From NCBI GenBank assembly GCA_964653595.1, contig CAZZHH010000009.1:1-64000 (forward strand): a DNA stretch of 64,000 nucleotides. Direction: 5' to 3'. Shown piece after piece: positions 1 through 9,846 of this stretch. How positions within the stretch are numbered: position 1 is the first letter of the stretch; every line of letters begins with the position of its first letter. A program made the translations under genes and the position numbers. This DNA is from JBAXTE01 sp964653595. Its GTDB lineage: Bacteria > Bacteroidota > Bacteroidia > Bacteroidales > WCHB1-69. Under the pieces are notes generated by a model. It had not been told where the DNA came from. It did not search any database and was given only the letters and a program-made list of their open reading frames with translations.

Positions 1-76
1 AAAATTTTGTAAGAAATAAATGCTAACAAAATTTAAAACGGGACATGCAATTTAAATCATAGTTAATAAATCATCT

Positions 77-94
77 AAAAAAAAAAAAAAAAAA
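77..94. repeat. Poly-A tract (18 A)
   Basis: Uninterrupted run of 18 adenines about 90 bases upstream of the first gene. It could be an intrinsically curved or upstream-promoter-type element, or a site prone to slippage or sequencing-length error. A similar run of 16 A lies at 29639-29654. Confidence 0.6.
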
Positions 95-182
95 TTGGGT
101 AGATAAGAATTGAAAAAAATTTACAAACAAATAATTTTACGTATTTTTGGTGCAAAAACAGATTAAAGATCCTTTACAAAAG

Positions 183-548
183 ATGAATATAAAAACTCAT
201 ACCATCCATGAAATAAAAATTGCTGAAGTGATATCTACTGAAATTGTAATCGGGAACATACAAGACGGAATTGACCTGTTGGGTAATTTATATTATCAAG
301 ACTACGACAAGATCATCCTCTACAAGAAAAATATCACCACTGAATTTTTTGATTTAAAAACTGGCATTGCAGGTGAAATTCTTCAAAAGTTTTCTAATTT
401 TCGGGTAAAACTGGCAATTGTAGGTGATTTTTCGGGGTTGAATGGTGATAGCATCCAACAATTCATGCTAGAGAGCAACCAAACTGGCAGCATATACTTT
501 TTGAATACTATAGAAGAGGCGCTAAAACGGCTTTCGGTAAAAGAATAA
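183..548 (+). CDS. DUF4180 domain-containing protein
   Basis: Small soluble protein of about 121 residues, recognised as the DUF4180 family by the overall pattern of a short beta-rich N-terminus, a conserved F-x-L-x-T-G-x-A-G-E-I-L-Q-K-F block and a C-terminal strand-helix pair ending in A-L-K-R-L. The molecular function of the family is unknown. The frame is open further upstream through a TTG at 147, but the ATG at 183 gives the usual family length of about 115-125 residues and is preferred. It converges with malQ, whose stop lies one base away. No signal peptide or membrane segment is visible. Confidence 0.75.
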   Translation: MNIKTHTIHEIKIAEVISTEIVIGNIQDGIDLLGNLYYQDYDKIILYKKNITTEFFDLKTGIAGEILQKFSNFRVKLAIVGDFSGLNGDSIQQFMLESNQTGSIYFLNTIEEALKRLSVKE

Positions 549-549
549 T

Positions 550-2040
550 TCAACGGTTATACAGCTGATTCATTAGAGCATACTCTTCCACTTTCACGCT
601 TTTCAATTCGGCGTCGGTCATTTTCCATTTCCAGTTATCCCCTATTGTTCCTGGGATGTTCATTCGGGCAGTGGCATCTAGTTCAAGGATATCTTGCATT
701 GGGATAATGGCAATATCAGCCACCGAAGCCAGCGCCAATCGAATAAGAGCAGGAACAAAAGTGGTTGGAGTACAGTTCATATAATCCATTGCTTTGCTTA
801 CATCCTTTTCGGAAGCCTCGTGAATCCAGCCTAACGTAGTATTATTATCGTGGGTGCCAGTGTAAACGACACAGTTTTTATCGAAAGTATGAGGAAGATA
901 GCAATTACATTCAGAGGAATCGAAGGCAAACTGAAGAATTTTCATCCCTGGAAATCCACATTTTTTAAGTAAATTTTCAACATCTTCGGTAATCAATCCT
1001 AAATCTTCGGCAACAATTTTTAGGTCGCCGAAGTAGTGTTTTAACGACAGGAAGAGCTCTTCTCCAAAAGCAGTTTCCCAAGAGCCATTGATAGCTGTGG
1101 TCTCTCCATAGGGGATAGACCAAAATTGAGAAAACCCTCTGAAGTGGTCGATTCTTACTCTGTCAAAGATTGCAAAAGCCCCTTTGAATCGTTTGCGCCA
1201 CCAATCATAATTATCGTTTCGAAGGGCATGCCATTTATACACCGGATTGCCCCACAATTGGCCCGTTTGGCTGAAGTAATCGGGTGGAACTCCGGCAACT
1301 TTAGTAGGCACAAGTTCTTGTGTTACTTCAAAAAACTGAGGATTTGCCCACACATCTGCACTGTCGGTAGAGACATAAATTGGGATATCTCCCATGATTT
1401 CAATACCACGTTCGTTAGCATACCTTTTCACCTTCATCCATTGGCGGAAAAAGATGTATTGTAAAAATTTCTGAAAACTAACTTCATTGATTAGCTTACC
1501 ATATATTTCGTGGATGGCTTGAGAATTTCTTGTTCGTAGTTCGATGTTCCATTCTTGTACCGACTTGCCTCCATGATACTCTTTAATGGCCATAAATAAA
1601 GCATAATCGTCGAGCCATTGCGCGTGATAACTACAGAAACCTCCGAAATCTTCGAATAAAGCACTCGTCAATCGAAACACATTATAAGCACTACGTAAAA
1701 GTGGAATTTTATATTTTTCTATCAAATCAAAATCTACTTGAGAAGATTCTGTAAAGAGACTTTGATGTTTTACAATATCATCATCAGATAAAAAACCATC
1801 TTGATGAAGTGTCTCCAAATCAATCATCAAGGGGTTTCCGGCAATGGTAGAAAAACATTGATAAGGGGAATTTCCAAAACCAGTGACATTAATGGGCAAC
1901 ATTTGCCAAATTTGGAATTTTGCTTGTTGAAGAAAATCTACAAATTGATACGCTTCAATACCTAAAGTTCCGATGCCAAATTTTCCAGGCAATGAAGTTG
2001 GATGAAGTAAAATTCCACTTTTTCGGTCTCTATATTCCAT
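550..2040 (-). CDS. malQ: 4-alpha-glucanotransferase (GH77, amylomaltase)
   Basis: Transfers alpha-1,4-glucan segments between maltodextrins in the cytoplasm, as part of glycogen and maltodextrin turnover. The 496 residues fit bacterial GH77 enzymes and all three catalytic blocks are visible: RIDHFRGF with the aspartate nucleophile, VAEDLG with the general acid glutamate, and THDNNT with the transition-state aspartate. The N-terminal SGILLHPTSLPG and the NSPYQ segment are also typical. It has no signal peptide. It is on the same strand as glgB and pulA but is separated from them by hydE, and it has its own TATCTTTG promoter box 27 bases upstream. The assignment is secure from motifs and length. 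Confidence 0.95.
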   Translation of the reverse strand: MEYRDRKSGILLHPTSLPGKFGIGTLGIEAYQFVDFLQQAKFQIWQMLPINVTGFGNSPYQCFSTIAGNPLMIDLETLHQDGFLSDDDIVKHQSLFTESSQVDFDLIEKYKIPLLRSAYNVFRLTSALFEDFGGFCSYHAQWLDDYALFMAIKEYHGGKSVQEWNIELRTRNSQAIHEIYGKLINEVSFQKFLQYIFFRQWMKVKRYANERGIEIMGDIPIYVSTDSADVWANPQFFEVTQELVPTKVAGVPPDYFSQTGQLWGNPVYKWHALRNDNYDWWRKRFKGAFAIFDRVRIDHFRGFSQFWSIPYGETTAINGSWETAFGEELFLSLKHYFGDLKIVAEDLGLITEDVENLLKKCGFPGMKILQFAFDSSECNCYLPHTFDKNCVVYTGTHDNNTTLGWIHEASEKDVSKAMDYMNCTPTTFVPALIRLALASVADIAIIPMQDILELDATARMNIPGTIGDNWKWKMTDAELKSVKVEEYALMNQLYNR

Positions 2041-2066
2041 AAAATCGTAATCTGATTTACAACGGG

Positions 2067-2074
2067 CAAAGATA
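2067..2074 (-). promoter_or_regulatory. Bacteroidota -7 box for malQ
   Basis: TATCTTTG on the minus strand matches the Bacteroidota TAnnTTTG consensus and lies 26 bases before the malQ start. No clear -33 TTG was found. It suggests malQ is transcribed independently of hydE. Confidence 0.6.
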
Positions 2075-2117
2075 GTTAAATTTTAGAATAATCGAGCCAC
2101 CCATGATGTTTATTCTG

Positions 2118-3194
2118 CTATCCATTCCGTTTACCGAAGTGTTTTGAATCGCCCCACTCGCCGTAGCCAATCTCGCCACCGGCTACCTTGATCCGAGCTT
2201 CCAGACAGGAACGGCATTCCCATGCTTCCTCGTCGATACATGGTTTGTCTTCGTACAACAAGTAGTTCTCGCGGTACTTAACCGGAGTGAGGTTGGGCAT
2301 GATGATGTTGGCACCCACCCGGATGGCTTTCTCCCGTCCCGCTTTGTCCAATGTCTGCATGGCAGTAGTAGCTGCAATGTTAACATCCTTCATCATAATG
2401 CGCAAAATTGCCACCATCTTCAATGAAAGATTGAACCGTTCGACTTTTGAAAGTAAAACATCCTTGTATTGGTACAGCGGGGTGTCTTCATGTTCGATGA
2501 AAGGTCCCATCCCGCACATATCGATGTCCATTTCACGGAAGAACATCAGGTCATCCGCCAAATCTTCGTAGGTTTGAAACGGCAATCCGATCATCACACC
2601 GGTTCCTACTTGGTATCCTACTTTTCTTAATGTTTTAAGGCATTCCAAACGAGCTTGGTAATCGTGAAGTTTGTCAATAGGGTGAATTTTATGATACAAA
2701 TCTTGATTTGAAGCTTCTATGCGTAGAAGGTAACGGTGACCGCCCGCATCAAACCATCGGCGATAGGTCTCTTCAGATTGTTCGCCCAATGAGAGTGTGA
2801 CGCCCAGTTCGCCGTTGCTCAACGTTTTAATTTCATTCAAAATATCTTCTATTTCATCGACAAATGCCATGTCTGAGCGTTCTCCCGATTGGATCACCAC
2901 TGAACCATACCGTTCTTCGTATGCATATTTAGCACATTCAATCACCTCTTCTTTGGTAACATTATAACGAGTAGTTTTGGAGTTTCCGGCACGAATACCG
3001 CAATACAAACAATTTTTCGAGCATCGGTTTGAAAGTTCAATCAATCCTCTAAAGTAGACTTTTTTTCCTATATATTGATCCCTAATTTCTGATGCTTTTG
3101 CAAAAAGTTTGGTTTTTTCCTCTCCATCGGCTTTCAGCATATAGATCAAATCATCTTTGGAAAATGAGGATTTATTTAAAATTGTGTCTATCAT
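2118..3194 (-). CDS. hydE: [FeFe]-hydrogenase maturase HydE (radical SAM)
   Basis: Radical SAM enzyme that works with HydF and HydG to build the 2Fe subcluster of [FeFe] hydrogenase. The radical SAM motif C58-x3-C62-x2-C65 is present, followed by a TIM-barrel-like sequence. A C-terminal C-x7-C-x2-C set matches the second [4Fe-4S] site seen in some HydE proteins. The frame is open to 3302, but the ATG at 3194 gives about 358 residues, the usual length, and a strong TATCTTTG promoter box at 3218-3225 lies inside the longer version, so the shorter start is preferred. It sits between pulA and malQ, far from the hydrogenase operon at 55-64 kb. hydF and hydG are not in the window. Confidence 0.93.
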   Translation of the reverse strand: MIDTILNKSSFSKDDLIYMLKADGEEKTKLFAKASEIRDQYIGKKVYFRGLIELSNRCSKNCLYCGIRAGNSKTTRYNVTKEEVIECAKYAYEERYGSVVIQSGERSDMAFVDEIEDILNEIKTLSNGELGVTLSLGEQSEETYRRWFDAGGHRYLLRIEASNQDLYHKIHPIDKLHDYQARLECLKTLRKVGYQVGTGVMIGLPFQTYEDLADDLMFFREMDIDMCGMGPFIEHEDTPLYQYKDVLLSKVERFNLSLKMVAILRIMMKDVNIAATTAMQTLDKAGREKAIRVGANIIMPNLTPVKYRENYLLYEDKPCIDEEAWECRSCLEARIKVAGGEIGYGEWGDSKHFGKRNG

Positions 3195-3217
3195 AATAAT
3201 CTCTATTGTATCCGTTA

Positions 3218-3225
3218 CAAAGATA
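3218..3225 (-). promoter_or_regulatory. Bacteroidota -7 box for hydE
   Basis: TATCTTTG on the minus strand lies 23 bases upstream of the ATG at 3194. Because it falls within the longer open frame, it argues for the shorter HydE start and for transcription separate from pulA. Confidence 0.6.
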
Positions 3226-3307
3226 GTAATAATTGGCAAACGATAGTGAATAATGAGAAATTGGCAAAAACAAATTTTAGATAAATAGATAGTAAAAACC
3301 AATCACT

Positions 3308-6226
3308 TTAACGTGCAATCACAACAGAGCTTTTATAGGGGACTACAATCTTATTTTCACCAATAATAACGTCTGTTTCGCCATTTGTAGGATTTTTGCT
3401 ATAGGTTAACTTTGAGATACCCGCATTATTAGTGTCTAAAATTACGGACCAATCTTCAGGACTATCGATGAGATCGATAAAAATATGAGCATCCACATCA
3501 GATGCATTATGAGCAACAATTATCTGTTTAAAATCTGTACGAGGAATATCTTTTGCTATCTCGTTTTCGGATAAATTATCGATTGAATAAGCAATCCAAG
3601 TCTCCTCTTTCACAGGGGTAATGCCTACCCAATGGTTTTGAATAGCTAAATCGACCAATGCTTCTCCAATGGCTGAAACACCTTGGATCATAACTACGTT
3701 GTTTCCCGATTTAGTGTATGCACTTTGCAAAAAATCCCACGCTCCTGGAGTAGAGACAAGTTTAAAATTCAAAGAAATACCATCTCCCCATTCTCCTAAG
3801 TTAAAATGAAGAATTTGGGATGGATAAAAAGTGATTTTACCTGTACCATTTTGGTCGAAATCGACGAAGAATGGATTATTCAAAGGATTAACACCGATAC
3901 TTTTCTCATGAACTTCGCCAACTAAAAACAATCTTTTCTGAATAGGTCCATGAATAAAATGTATGGTAAATTCTTTCAAGTTAACATCTTTGAAATCGCT
4001 ATAAACGGATGGAATATAGTTTTTTATATCGGGAGAAGAAGGGATAAATTTCAAAGAATCCAGAACACTTTTTCTATGATTGAGGCGGAAAGCTGGAATA
4101 GCACGTCTCATCAGGATAAGTCCTTTGTAATAGTCAACCATACGACGAGCGATAGGAGCATATTGGTTATTCATGCGACTCCAACGAATCATGTTTGTAA
4201 AGTCGCTACTTGCGTATGAATTTTCGTGAAATTGGGAAGCATCTTCCTCAATATTTATCCATTTTGAAGAAAAGGCACGATGTGATTCTTTATCAAAATC
4301 GGCTAGCGGTTTTGTTCTCAACAACTCGTCGCCACCATGTAAGATGATTTTTCCTTGCGAGGTAAACAGAATAGAGGATGCAAATCGCATCAACCTGGCT
4401 CTATAAAATCCTTTCACATCGTAACAATGTAGATTAATTTTGTCCCACAAGGTAAATCCATCGTGTACACTCAAAAAATTGAGACAATTATGCGGATTAT
4501 TAGCAAATAGATGATATGGATTTCGATAAGTACTATTGTTGTAGGTTACAGCTCCAGGATTAAATCCTTTTAGACCACCAACAATCACCGAAGCGACTTT
4601 GTCTATTTGAGAATAATCGCCATTAATAAAGCCTTTTTCGTGTAAATTTCCACTGATGCTATCTCTGGCAACATCGTTGAAAATACCGATATCATTTTCG
4701 ATAGTTGAATAATTAATCTTAGTAGTGGCAGCATTCACACCACTGGCGCTAGCAGAGACATCTAAATCAGAAAAAAGCCAACCCTCCCCCTGTAAAAACA
4801 GTTCATTTTTATCGCTTGGATTGTAAGCAGTTCCCACTTTTTCACGAATCAGAGAGATGGTTTCGTGGTCCATAAAGCCCATCAAATCAAACCTAAAGCC
4901 ATCGATGTGATAATGAGTAACAAAAAAAGTGAGCGAATCGATGATTAGTTTACGAACCATTTTACGGCGAGACTCCAAGGTAAAACCAGCTCCGGTATGA
5001 CTGGAAACAGAATAATCCTCAAAATATCTGAAATAGCAGCCAGGTGCAATGTTATCAAATGTTTCGAGCAGATACGTATGGTTAAAAACGACATCCATAA
5101 TAACACCAACACCCTGATCATGTAAAGATTGCACCAATTTTTTAAATTCAAAAATTCTACTATACGGATCGTTTGCATTGGTAGAATACCATCCTTCTAA
5201 TGCAAAAAAATGGTGCGTATCGTATCCCCAATTATAATTTGGACTTTTCGATTTTGAGTTGGAGAAAGAGCGATCATTTTCATGAACGGTATAAAAGTTC
5301 ATCACAGGAAGCAATTGCACATGAGTAATACCTAAGTATTTCAAATAATTCACTTTTTCTATTGCACCTAAAAAGGTCCCTGCAATGTTTGAATTCACCA
5401 CATTGGGTTCAGACGTAAAATCTCGAATGTGTATTTCGTAAGCTACCAAATCGTTTTGATTAGCAACAAATTGGGCATTAGAGTAATTTTTATGGAAGTC
5501 AACAGGAGTAGCTTTTGGATTAAGCAGATCTACGATTGCACTTTTCCCAATTTTATCTTCAGATCCAGGATTAAAAGAGGCCATAGAAAAGCAACATGGA
5601 TCGACAGAAGTAGTAGATTTTCCATAAGCATAAACCCTATATTGGTAAAAAAGACCATCGAAAGAATTCGCGATTTTTAAAATATCAGCGGATAAAATAA
5701 TTGTAAACACTCCATTTTCACCTTTTTGCATCCACAGTCGTTTATCCGTTTTTAAAGGCTGTTGAGAGGTATCAAAAAGCAAAATCTCGATATCCGTAGC
5801 AGGTGGCGACCACACTTTAAAAATTGCAGTATTATTTTCAATTCTTACCCCAAAATCCGTAATTTCTTCGGCATTAAAATGAGTATCTAAAACACCACCG
5901 ATGGTTGGAGACAAATAGGCATTAATCCACTCATCTTGATATTTCAAGACATAGTTGACGTCATCCTTCCAATCCGAAATTTGAATAAAAGCGATGTTAT
6001 CCTTCACCACAACTACAGGATTTTCCAACCAAGTGAGTTCACTAGTAGAATCTGTTTCGGTATGAGTATAATTCCATCTATAAAGTTCAAAAACCGCCAC
6101 TTCGGGATTAAAATCATACCGAGCAGTGATTTCTATCTGACCAGGTGCTGTAATAAGAGCTCTAAGGATGACTCGTTGATCATTTTCCAAGGTATTATCG
6201 ATGTTATCAGCAAAAGGAATATTCAT
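3308..6226 (-). CDS. pulA: Pullulanase-type alpha-1,6 debranching enzyme (GH13)
   Basis: Hydrolyses alpha-1,6 branch points in glycogen or limit dextrins. The 972 residues contain an N-terminal beta-sandwich region, a CBM48-like domain (roughly 115-230) and a GH13 barrel with YNWGYD, VIMDVVFNHTY, GFRFDLMGF (nucleophile Asp near 445), LQGEGW (acid Glu) and SVHDGFTLWD. This set is characteristic of type I pullulanases. About 280 residues of beta-rich C-terminus follow. There is no signal peptide, so it is probably cytoplasmic and acts on stored glycogen rather than dietary pullulan. The start lies 12 bases after the branching-enzyme stop, so the two are almost certainly co-transcribed. Confidence 0.9.
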   Translation of the reverse strand: MNIPFADNIDNTLENDQRVILRALITAPGQIEITARYDFNPEVAVFELYRWNYTHTETDSTSELTWLENPVVVVKDNIAFIQISDWKDDVNYVLKYQDEWINAYLSPTIGGVLDTHFNAEEITDFGVRIENNTAIFKVWSPPATDIEILLFDTSQQPLKTDKRLWMQKGENGVFTIILSADILKIANSFDGLFYQYRVYAYGKSTTSVDPCCFSMASFNPGSEDKIGKSAIVDLLNPKATPVDFHKNYSNAQFVANQNDLVAYEIHIRDFTSEPNVVNSNIAGTFLGAIEKVNYLKYLGITHVQLLPVMNFYTVHENDRSFSNSKSKSPNYNWGYDTHHFFALEGWYSTNANDPYSRIFEFKKLVQSLHDQGVGVIMDVVFNHTYLLETFDNIAPGCYFRYFEDYSVSSHTGAGFTLESRRKMVRKLIIDSLTFFVTHYHIDGFRFDLMGFMDHETISLIREKVGTAYNPSDKNELFLQGEGWLFSDLDVSASASGVNAATTKINYSTIENDIGIFNDVARDSISGNLHEKGFINGDYSQIDKVASVIVGGLKGFNPGAVTYNNSTYRNPYHLFANNPHNCLNFLSVHDGFTLWDKINLHCYDVKGFYRARLMRFASSILFTSQGKIILHGGDELLRTKPLADFDKESHRAFSSKWINIEEDASQFHENSYASSDFTNMIRWSRMNNQYAPIARRMVDYYKGLILMRRAIPAFRLNHRKSVLDSLKFIPSSPDIKNYIPSVYSDFKDVNLKEFTIHFIHGPIQKRLFLVGEVHEKSIGVNPLNNPFFVDFDQNGTGKITFYPSQILHFNLGEWGDGISLNFKLVSTPGAWDFLQSAYTKSGNNVVMIQGVSAIGEALVDLAIQNHWVGITPVKEETWIAYSIDNLSENEIAKDIPRTDFKQIIVAHNASDVDAHIFIDLIDSPEDWSVILDTNNAGISKLTYSKNPTNGETDVIIGENKIVVPYKSSVVIAR

Positions 6227-6238
6227 ACAAAAGAGGTG

Positions 6239-8233
6239 TTAGGGAAGAACGATTTTTTCGAGAACGAGAGCAGTTCGGGATGGAATATACAATTTCAAAA
6301 TATTTATTTCTGCAATAAACTGAGATATGTACACGATCGACTCATCTACTCTTTCGTATCCACCAAATCGAGAATTATCGGTATTTAATATTATTTTCCA
6401 ACTACCTTTAACTCCAAGAATACCATAATCTTGAAAAGAAGAAGTAGCATTAAAATTAAAAACAAATATGAAATTACCTCTAGAAAAAATCAACACCTGA
6501 TCCATTTGATTTCTAGTTATTGGGATAGGTTGAGACAAAAGCAACTCATCCATTTTCATCAAACGCACCATCTCTTTGTCAAAAAACAACAAATGATGAT
6601 ATCTAAGTTGTGGATTATCGGCTAGACTCCATTGTCGACGAGCGTAGTGGTACGACCAGTTGTTTCCCAATCTCGGAAAATCAATCCATTCGGGATGTCC
6701 AAACTCATTCCCCATAAAATTCAAATATCCACCTTGTGCCGTAGAAATCGTTAAAAGGCGTAACATCTTATGAAGAGCAATTCCTCTTTCAACGACTACA
6801 TTCTGTTGATCGACTCTCATGTTGTAGTACATTTCAGAATCTATCAATCTAAAAATGATAGTTTTATCACCAACTAAAGCTTGGTCGTGACTTTCAAGGT
6901 ATGAGATCACTCTTTCGTCGGCTCTTTTGTTGGTAAGCTGATAGAACATTTCGCCTACCGACCACTGTTCGTCGGGTAGTTCTTTAATTGTTTTAATCCA
7001 AAAATCGGGAATTCCCATCGCTAATCGATAGTCGAAACCCACCCCACCCTCATCGATAGGAGAAGCCATTCCTGGGAGGCCACTCATCTCTTCTGCAATG
7101 GTTATTGCATTTGGGTTTAGTTGGTGGATAAGCATATTAGCAGCTCTAAGATATGCCAACGCATGAACATCCAAATTGGGATTGTAATAATCAGCATAGC
7201 CTAAAAAATCTCTTCCCAATCCATGATCTAAATATATCATACTTGTAACACCGTCGAATCTAAACCCATCAAATTTAAATACATCTAGCCAATACTTACA
7301 ATTTGAGAGCAAAAAATGAAGGACTTCGGGTTTTTGATAATCAAAGCAAAGGGAGTCCCATGCAGGATGTTGACCACGAACTCCAGCATGAAAAAATTGA
7401 TATTCTGTACCATCATATTTTCCCAGACCTTCTATTTCATTTTTTACCGCATGAGAGTGGACAATATCCATAATTACCGAAATGCCATACCCATGGGCTT
7501 CATCGATAAGTTGTTTTAACTCTTCGGGGGTACCAAAGCGTGAAGAGGCAGCAAAAAAGCTCGAAACATGATAACCAAAGGAGCCATAATATGGATGTTC
7601 TTGTATGGCCATAAGCTGAATTACATTGTAACCCAAAGAGACAATACGTGGCAAAACAGAGGTTCGAAATTCATAGTAACTAGCTACTTTGCCTTCTTCA
7701 GAGGACATTCCGATATGAGCCTCGTAAATAATTGGAAACTTAGGAGACGATGGAATTTTGTTTTTAAACCGATAAGGAGTCGATGGCGCCCACACCATGG
7801 CTGAAAAGATGAGTGTTTCAGTATCTTGAACAACCCTTGTTGCCCAAGCAGGAATTCGTTCCCCTTCGCCCTCTGGCCAAACTATGATCAACTTATACAG
7901 ATTGCCATGTTTTAATTGCGACAAGGGTAATATTAATTCCCAATCATCAGAATTGTTTTTAGAAAATTTGTATGTATTGTTTTTTTTCCAGTCATTAAAA
8001 TCTCCAATTAACCAAACTTCACTAGCATTAGGAGCCCATTCTCTAAAAACCCAACTCTCCGATGTTTGATTCAACCCATAATACAAATGCCCATTAACAG
8101 AATCAGATAGTGAGCCTGCATTGTTTTGCAAATTATCTATTACCAGATTACTGTAGCTTATAAAATTCTCGATAAATGAGGTGTAAGGACTCAGATATGG
8201 ATCATTGGCAATAATGGGCAATACCTTTTTCAT
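6239..8233 (-). CDS. glgB: 1,4-alpha-glucan branching enzyme (GH13_8-like)
   Basis: Makes alpha-1,6 branches in glycogen. It has an N-terminal CBM48 (VWLIGDFNDW, about 90-105) and a GH13 barrel with VIMDIVHSHA, GFRFDGVTSM (nucleophile Asp near 326), TIAEEMSG (acid Glu near 380) and YLESHDQALVGDK. The wording of these motifs resembles the eukaryote-like GH13_8 branching enzymes common in Bacteroidota rather than E. coli GlgB. At 664 residues it fits that group. It is first in a two-gene unit with pulA and is transcribed divergently from the sphingolipid cluster. It has no signal peptide, so it is cytoplasmic. Confidence 0.92.
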   Translation of the reverse strand: MKKVLPIIANDPYLSPYTSFIENFISYSNLVIDNLQNNAGSLSDSVNGHLYYGLNQTSESWVFREWAPNASEVWLIGDFNDWKKNNTYKFSKNNSDDWELILPLSQLKHGNLYKLIIVWPEGEGERIPAWATRVVQDTETLIFSAMVWAPSTPYRFKNKIPSSPKFPIIYEAHIGMSSEEGKVASYYEFRTSVLPRIVSLGYNVIQLMAIQEHPYYGSFGYHVSSFFAASSRFGTPEELKQLIDEAHGYGISVIMDIVHSHAVKNEIEGLGKYDGTEYQFFHAGVRGQHPAWDSLCFDYQKPEVLHFLLSNCKYWLDVFKFDGFRFDGVTSMIYLDHGLGRDFLGYADYYNPNLDVHALAYLRAANMLIHQLNPNAITIAEEMSGLPGMASPIDEGGVGFDYRLAMGIPDFWIKTIKELPDEQWSVGEMFYQLTNKRADERVISYLESHDQALVGDKTIIFRLIDSEMYYNMRVDQQNVVVERGIALHKMLRLLTISTAQGGYLNFMGNEFGHPEWIDFPRLGNNWSYHYARRQWSLADNPQLRYHHLLFFDKEMVRLMKMDELLLSQPIPITRNQMDQVLIFSRGNFIFVFNFNATSSFQDYGILGVKGSWKIILNTDNSRFGGYERVDESIVYISQFIAEINILKLYIPSRTALVLEKIVLP

Positions 8234-8273
8234 TGTTTGTATATAGTTAATTTTGATAACTTCAAATTTTTAT

Positions 8274-8281
8274 CAAAAATA
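8274..8281 (-). promoter_or_regulatory. Bacteroidota -7 box for glgB-pulA
   Basis: TATTTTTG on the minus strand fits TAnnTTTG and lies about 40 bases before the glgB ATG. No good -33 TTG is visible, so this is tentative. Confidence 0.45.
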
Positions 8282-8615
8282 GCATAAATAAAAGAGAAAA
8301 TCATCATTTATTTTCAATAGATATAGAAGCTAACCTAAAAATGAGGAATAACAGGAAAATGACTCAAAAAAAACAAAAATTAAGGGGTTAAATATATATT
8401 AAGTATCAGTATTTAAATGAAATTCACATTTTTCTCACCCAAACAAAGTTGTTAAAAATAGTTAATATTGAATAAAAAACTAGATTTTGCAGATGAACAA
8501 AATTCAAGGTTAAGTATCTGTAAATAGATGAAATGCAACAAATATGGATACTAGTAAAGCATAAATTATTAATTTTGACTCAATATAAATAGGTGTTTTT
8601 AACCTCAAAAATTAA

Positions 8616-8623
8616 TAAATTTG
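8616..8623 (+). promoter_or_regulatory. Bacteroidota -7 box for the sphingolipid cluster
   Basis: TAAATTTG, 26 bases before the spt ATG. A second identical box at 8630-8637 is only 12 bases from the ATG, so the first is the more plausible promoter. No clear -33 element is present. Confidence 0.5.
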
Positions 8624-8649
8624 TCCCCTTAAATTTGTAATACACTATT

Positions 8650-9834
8650 ATGAACATTCTAAACTCGCGCACTTCATTATACACAGTACCTCAAGAGATG
8701 ATTAAGTTGGGTATTTACCCATTTTTTAGAGTTATTGAGTCTGATCAAGATACAGAAGTAATTGTAAATGGGAAAAAAGTCCTCATGTTTGGGTCCAACA
8801 GCTACCTAGGTCTCACCAACCATCCAAAAATAAAAGAAGCAGCCATCGCGGCTACTAGAAAGTATGGATCTGGGTGTGCTGGGTCACGCTTTTTAAATGG
8901 CACATTAGACATTCACCTAGAGCTAGAAGAAAAGCTTGCAAAGTATGTAGGCAAAGAAGAAGCCATCGTTTACAGCACTGGTTTTCAGGCAAATCAAGGA
9001 GTTATACCCACTATTACTGGAAGAGCTGATTACATTCTGATAGATAATTTGAATCATGCATCTATTATTGAGGGTTGTAGGTTATCGTTTGCAAAAACCC
9101 TAAAGTACGACCATAACGACTTGGATTCTTTAGAGAAGAAGCTTAAATTGTGTGCTCCCGACAAGTTGAAACTTATCATCGTAGATGGAATTTTCAGTAT
9201 GGAAGGCGACATTGCCAATTTGCCAGGCATTGTAGAATTAGCAAAAAAGTATGATGCAAACATCATGGTCGACGATGCCCATTCGTTGGGAGTAATTGGA
9301 AAAAAAGGAGCAGGAACAGCTTCCCACTTTAATCTCACCAAAGAGGTAGACATCATCATGGGAACATTTAGCAAGTCACTTGCTTCTTTGGGTGGCTTTA
9401 TTGCTGGAGATTCAACTACCATCAACTATCTTAAACACAATTCTCGTTCTCTCATATTCAGTGCTAGCATTACACCAGCATCTACTGCAAGTGTGATTGC
9501 AGCATTAGACATTATTGAAAGTGAACCCGAAAGAATTGAAAAATTATGGGCTAATACCCATCGGGCATACCAACATTTAAAATCTTCTTGTTTTATTTTA
9601 GGGGAAACCATCACTCCTATTATTCCAATTTTTATTCGCAACAACGAGAAGACATTTAAAATCACACAAATGCTTTTTGAAAATGGAATTTTTGTAAATC
9701 CAGTAATTGCACCTGCTGTTCCTGATAACGACACGATGATTCGGTTTTCACTAATGGCAACCCATACGGATAGTCAAATAGATCATGCTTGTGAAAAAAT
9801 TGCTCAATTTGCGAAACAATTACATATTATTTAA
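8650..9834 (+). CDS. spt: Serine palmitoyltransferase (alpha-oxoamine synthase)
   Basis: PLP enzyme that condenses serine with a long-chain acyl-CoA (or acyl-ACP) to 3-ketosphinganine, the first step of sphingolipid synthesis. It is 394 residues with the alpha-oxoamine synthase signatures GSNSYLGLT, the DDAHSLGV block (near 207-214) and GTFSKSLASLGGF with the PLP lysine near 242. The same superfamily includes 2-amino-3-ketobutyrate CoA ligase and BioF. The assignment to SPT rests on similarity to the Bacteroides type and on the downstream genes (GNAT-like acyltransferase, NAD-dependent reductase/epimerase, PAP2 phosphotransferase), which fit ceramide and phosphosphingolipid synthesis and no other oxoamine pathway. 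Confidence 0.85.
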   Translation: MNILNSRTSLYTVPQEMIKLGIYPFFRVIESDQDTEVIVNGKKVLMFGSNSYLGLTNHPKIKEAAIAATRKYGSGCAGSRFLNGTLDIHLELEEKLAKYVGKEEAIVYSTGFQANQGVIPTITGRADYILIDNLNHASIIEGCRLSFAKTLKYDHNDLDSLEKKLKLCAPDKLKLIIVDGIFSMEGDIANLPGIVELAKKYDANIMVDDAHSLGVIGKKGAGTASHFNLTKEVDIIMGTFSKSLASLGGFIAGDSTTINYLKHNSRSLIFSASITPASTASVIAALDIIESEPERIEKLWANTHRAYQHLKSSCFILGETITPIIPIFIRNNEKTFKITQMLFENGIFVNPVIAPAVPDNDTMIRFSLMATHTDSQIDHACEKIAQFAKQLHII

Positions 9835-9846
9835 TACAATATCAAC

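Larger units (their letters stand above)
8234..8649. other. Divergent intergenic region, glgB / spt
   Basis: This gene-free stretch of about 416 bases carries the outward-facing promoters of the glycogen and sphingolipid units. It is very AT-rich. I see no hairpin-tailed terminator, riboswitch-like structure or small ORF in it. TAnnTTTG boxes at 8274-8281 (minus), 8616-8623 and 8630-8637 (plus) are the only recognisable signals. Confidence 0.6.
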
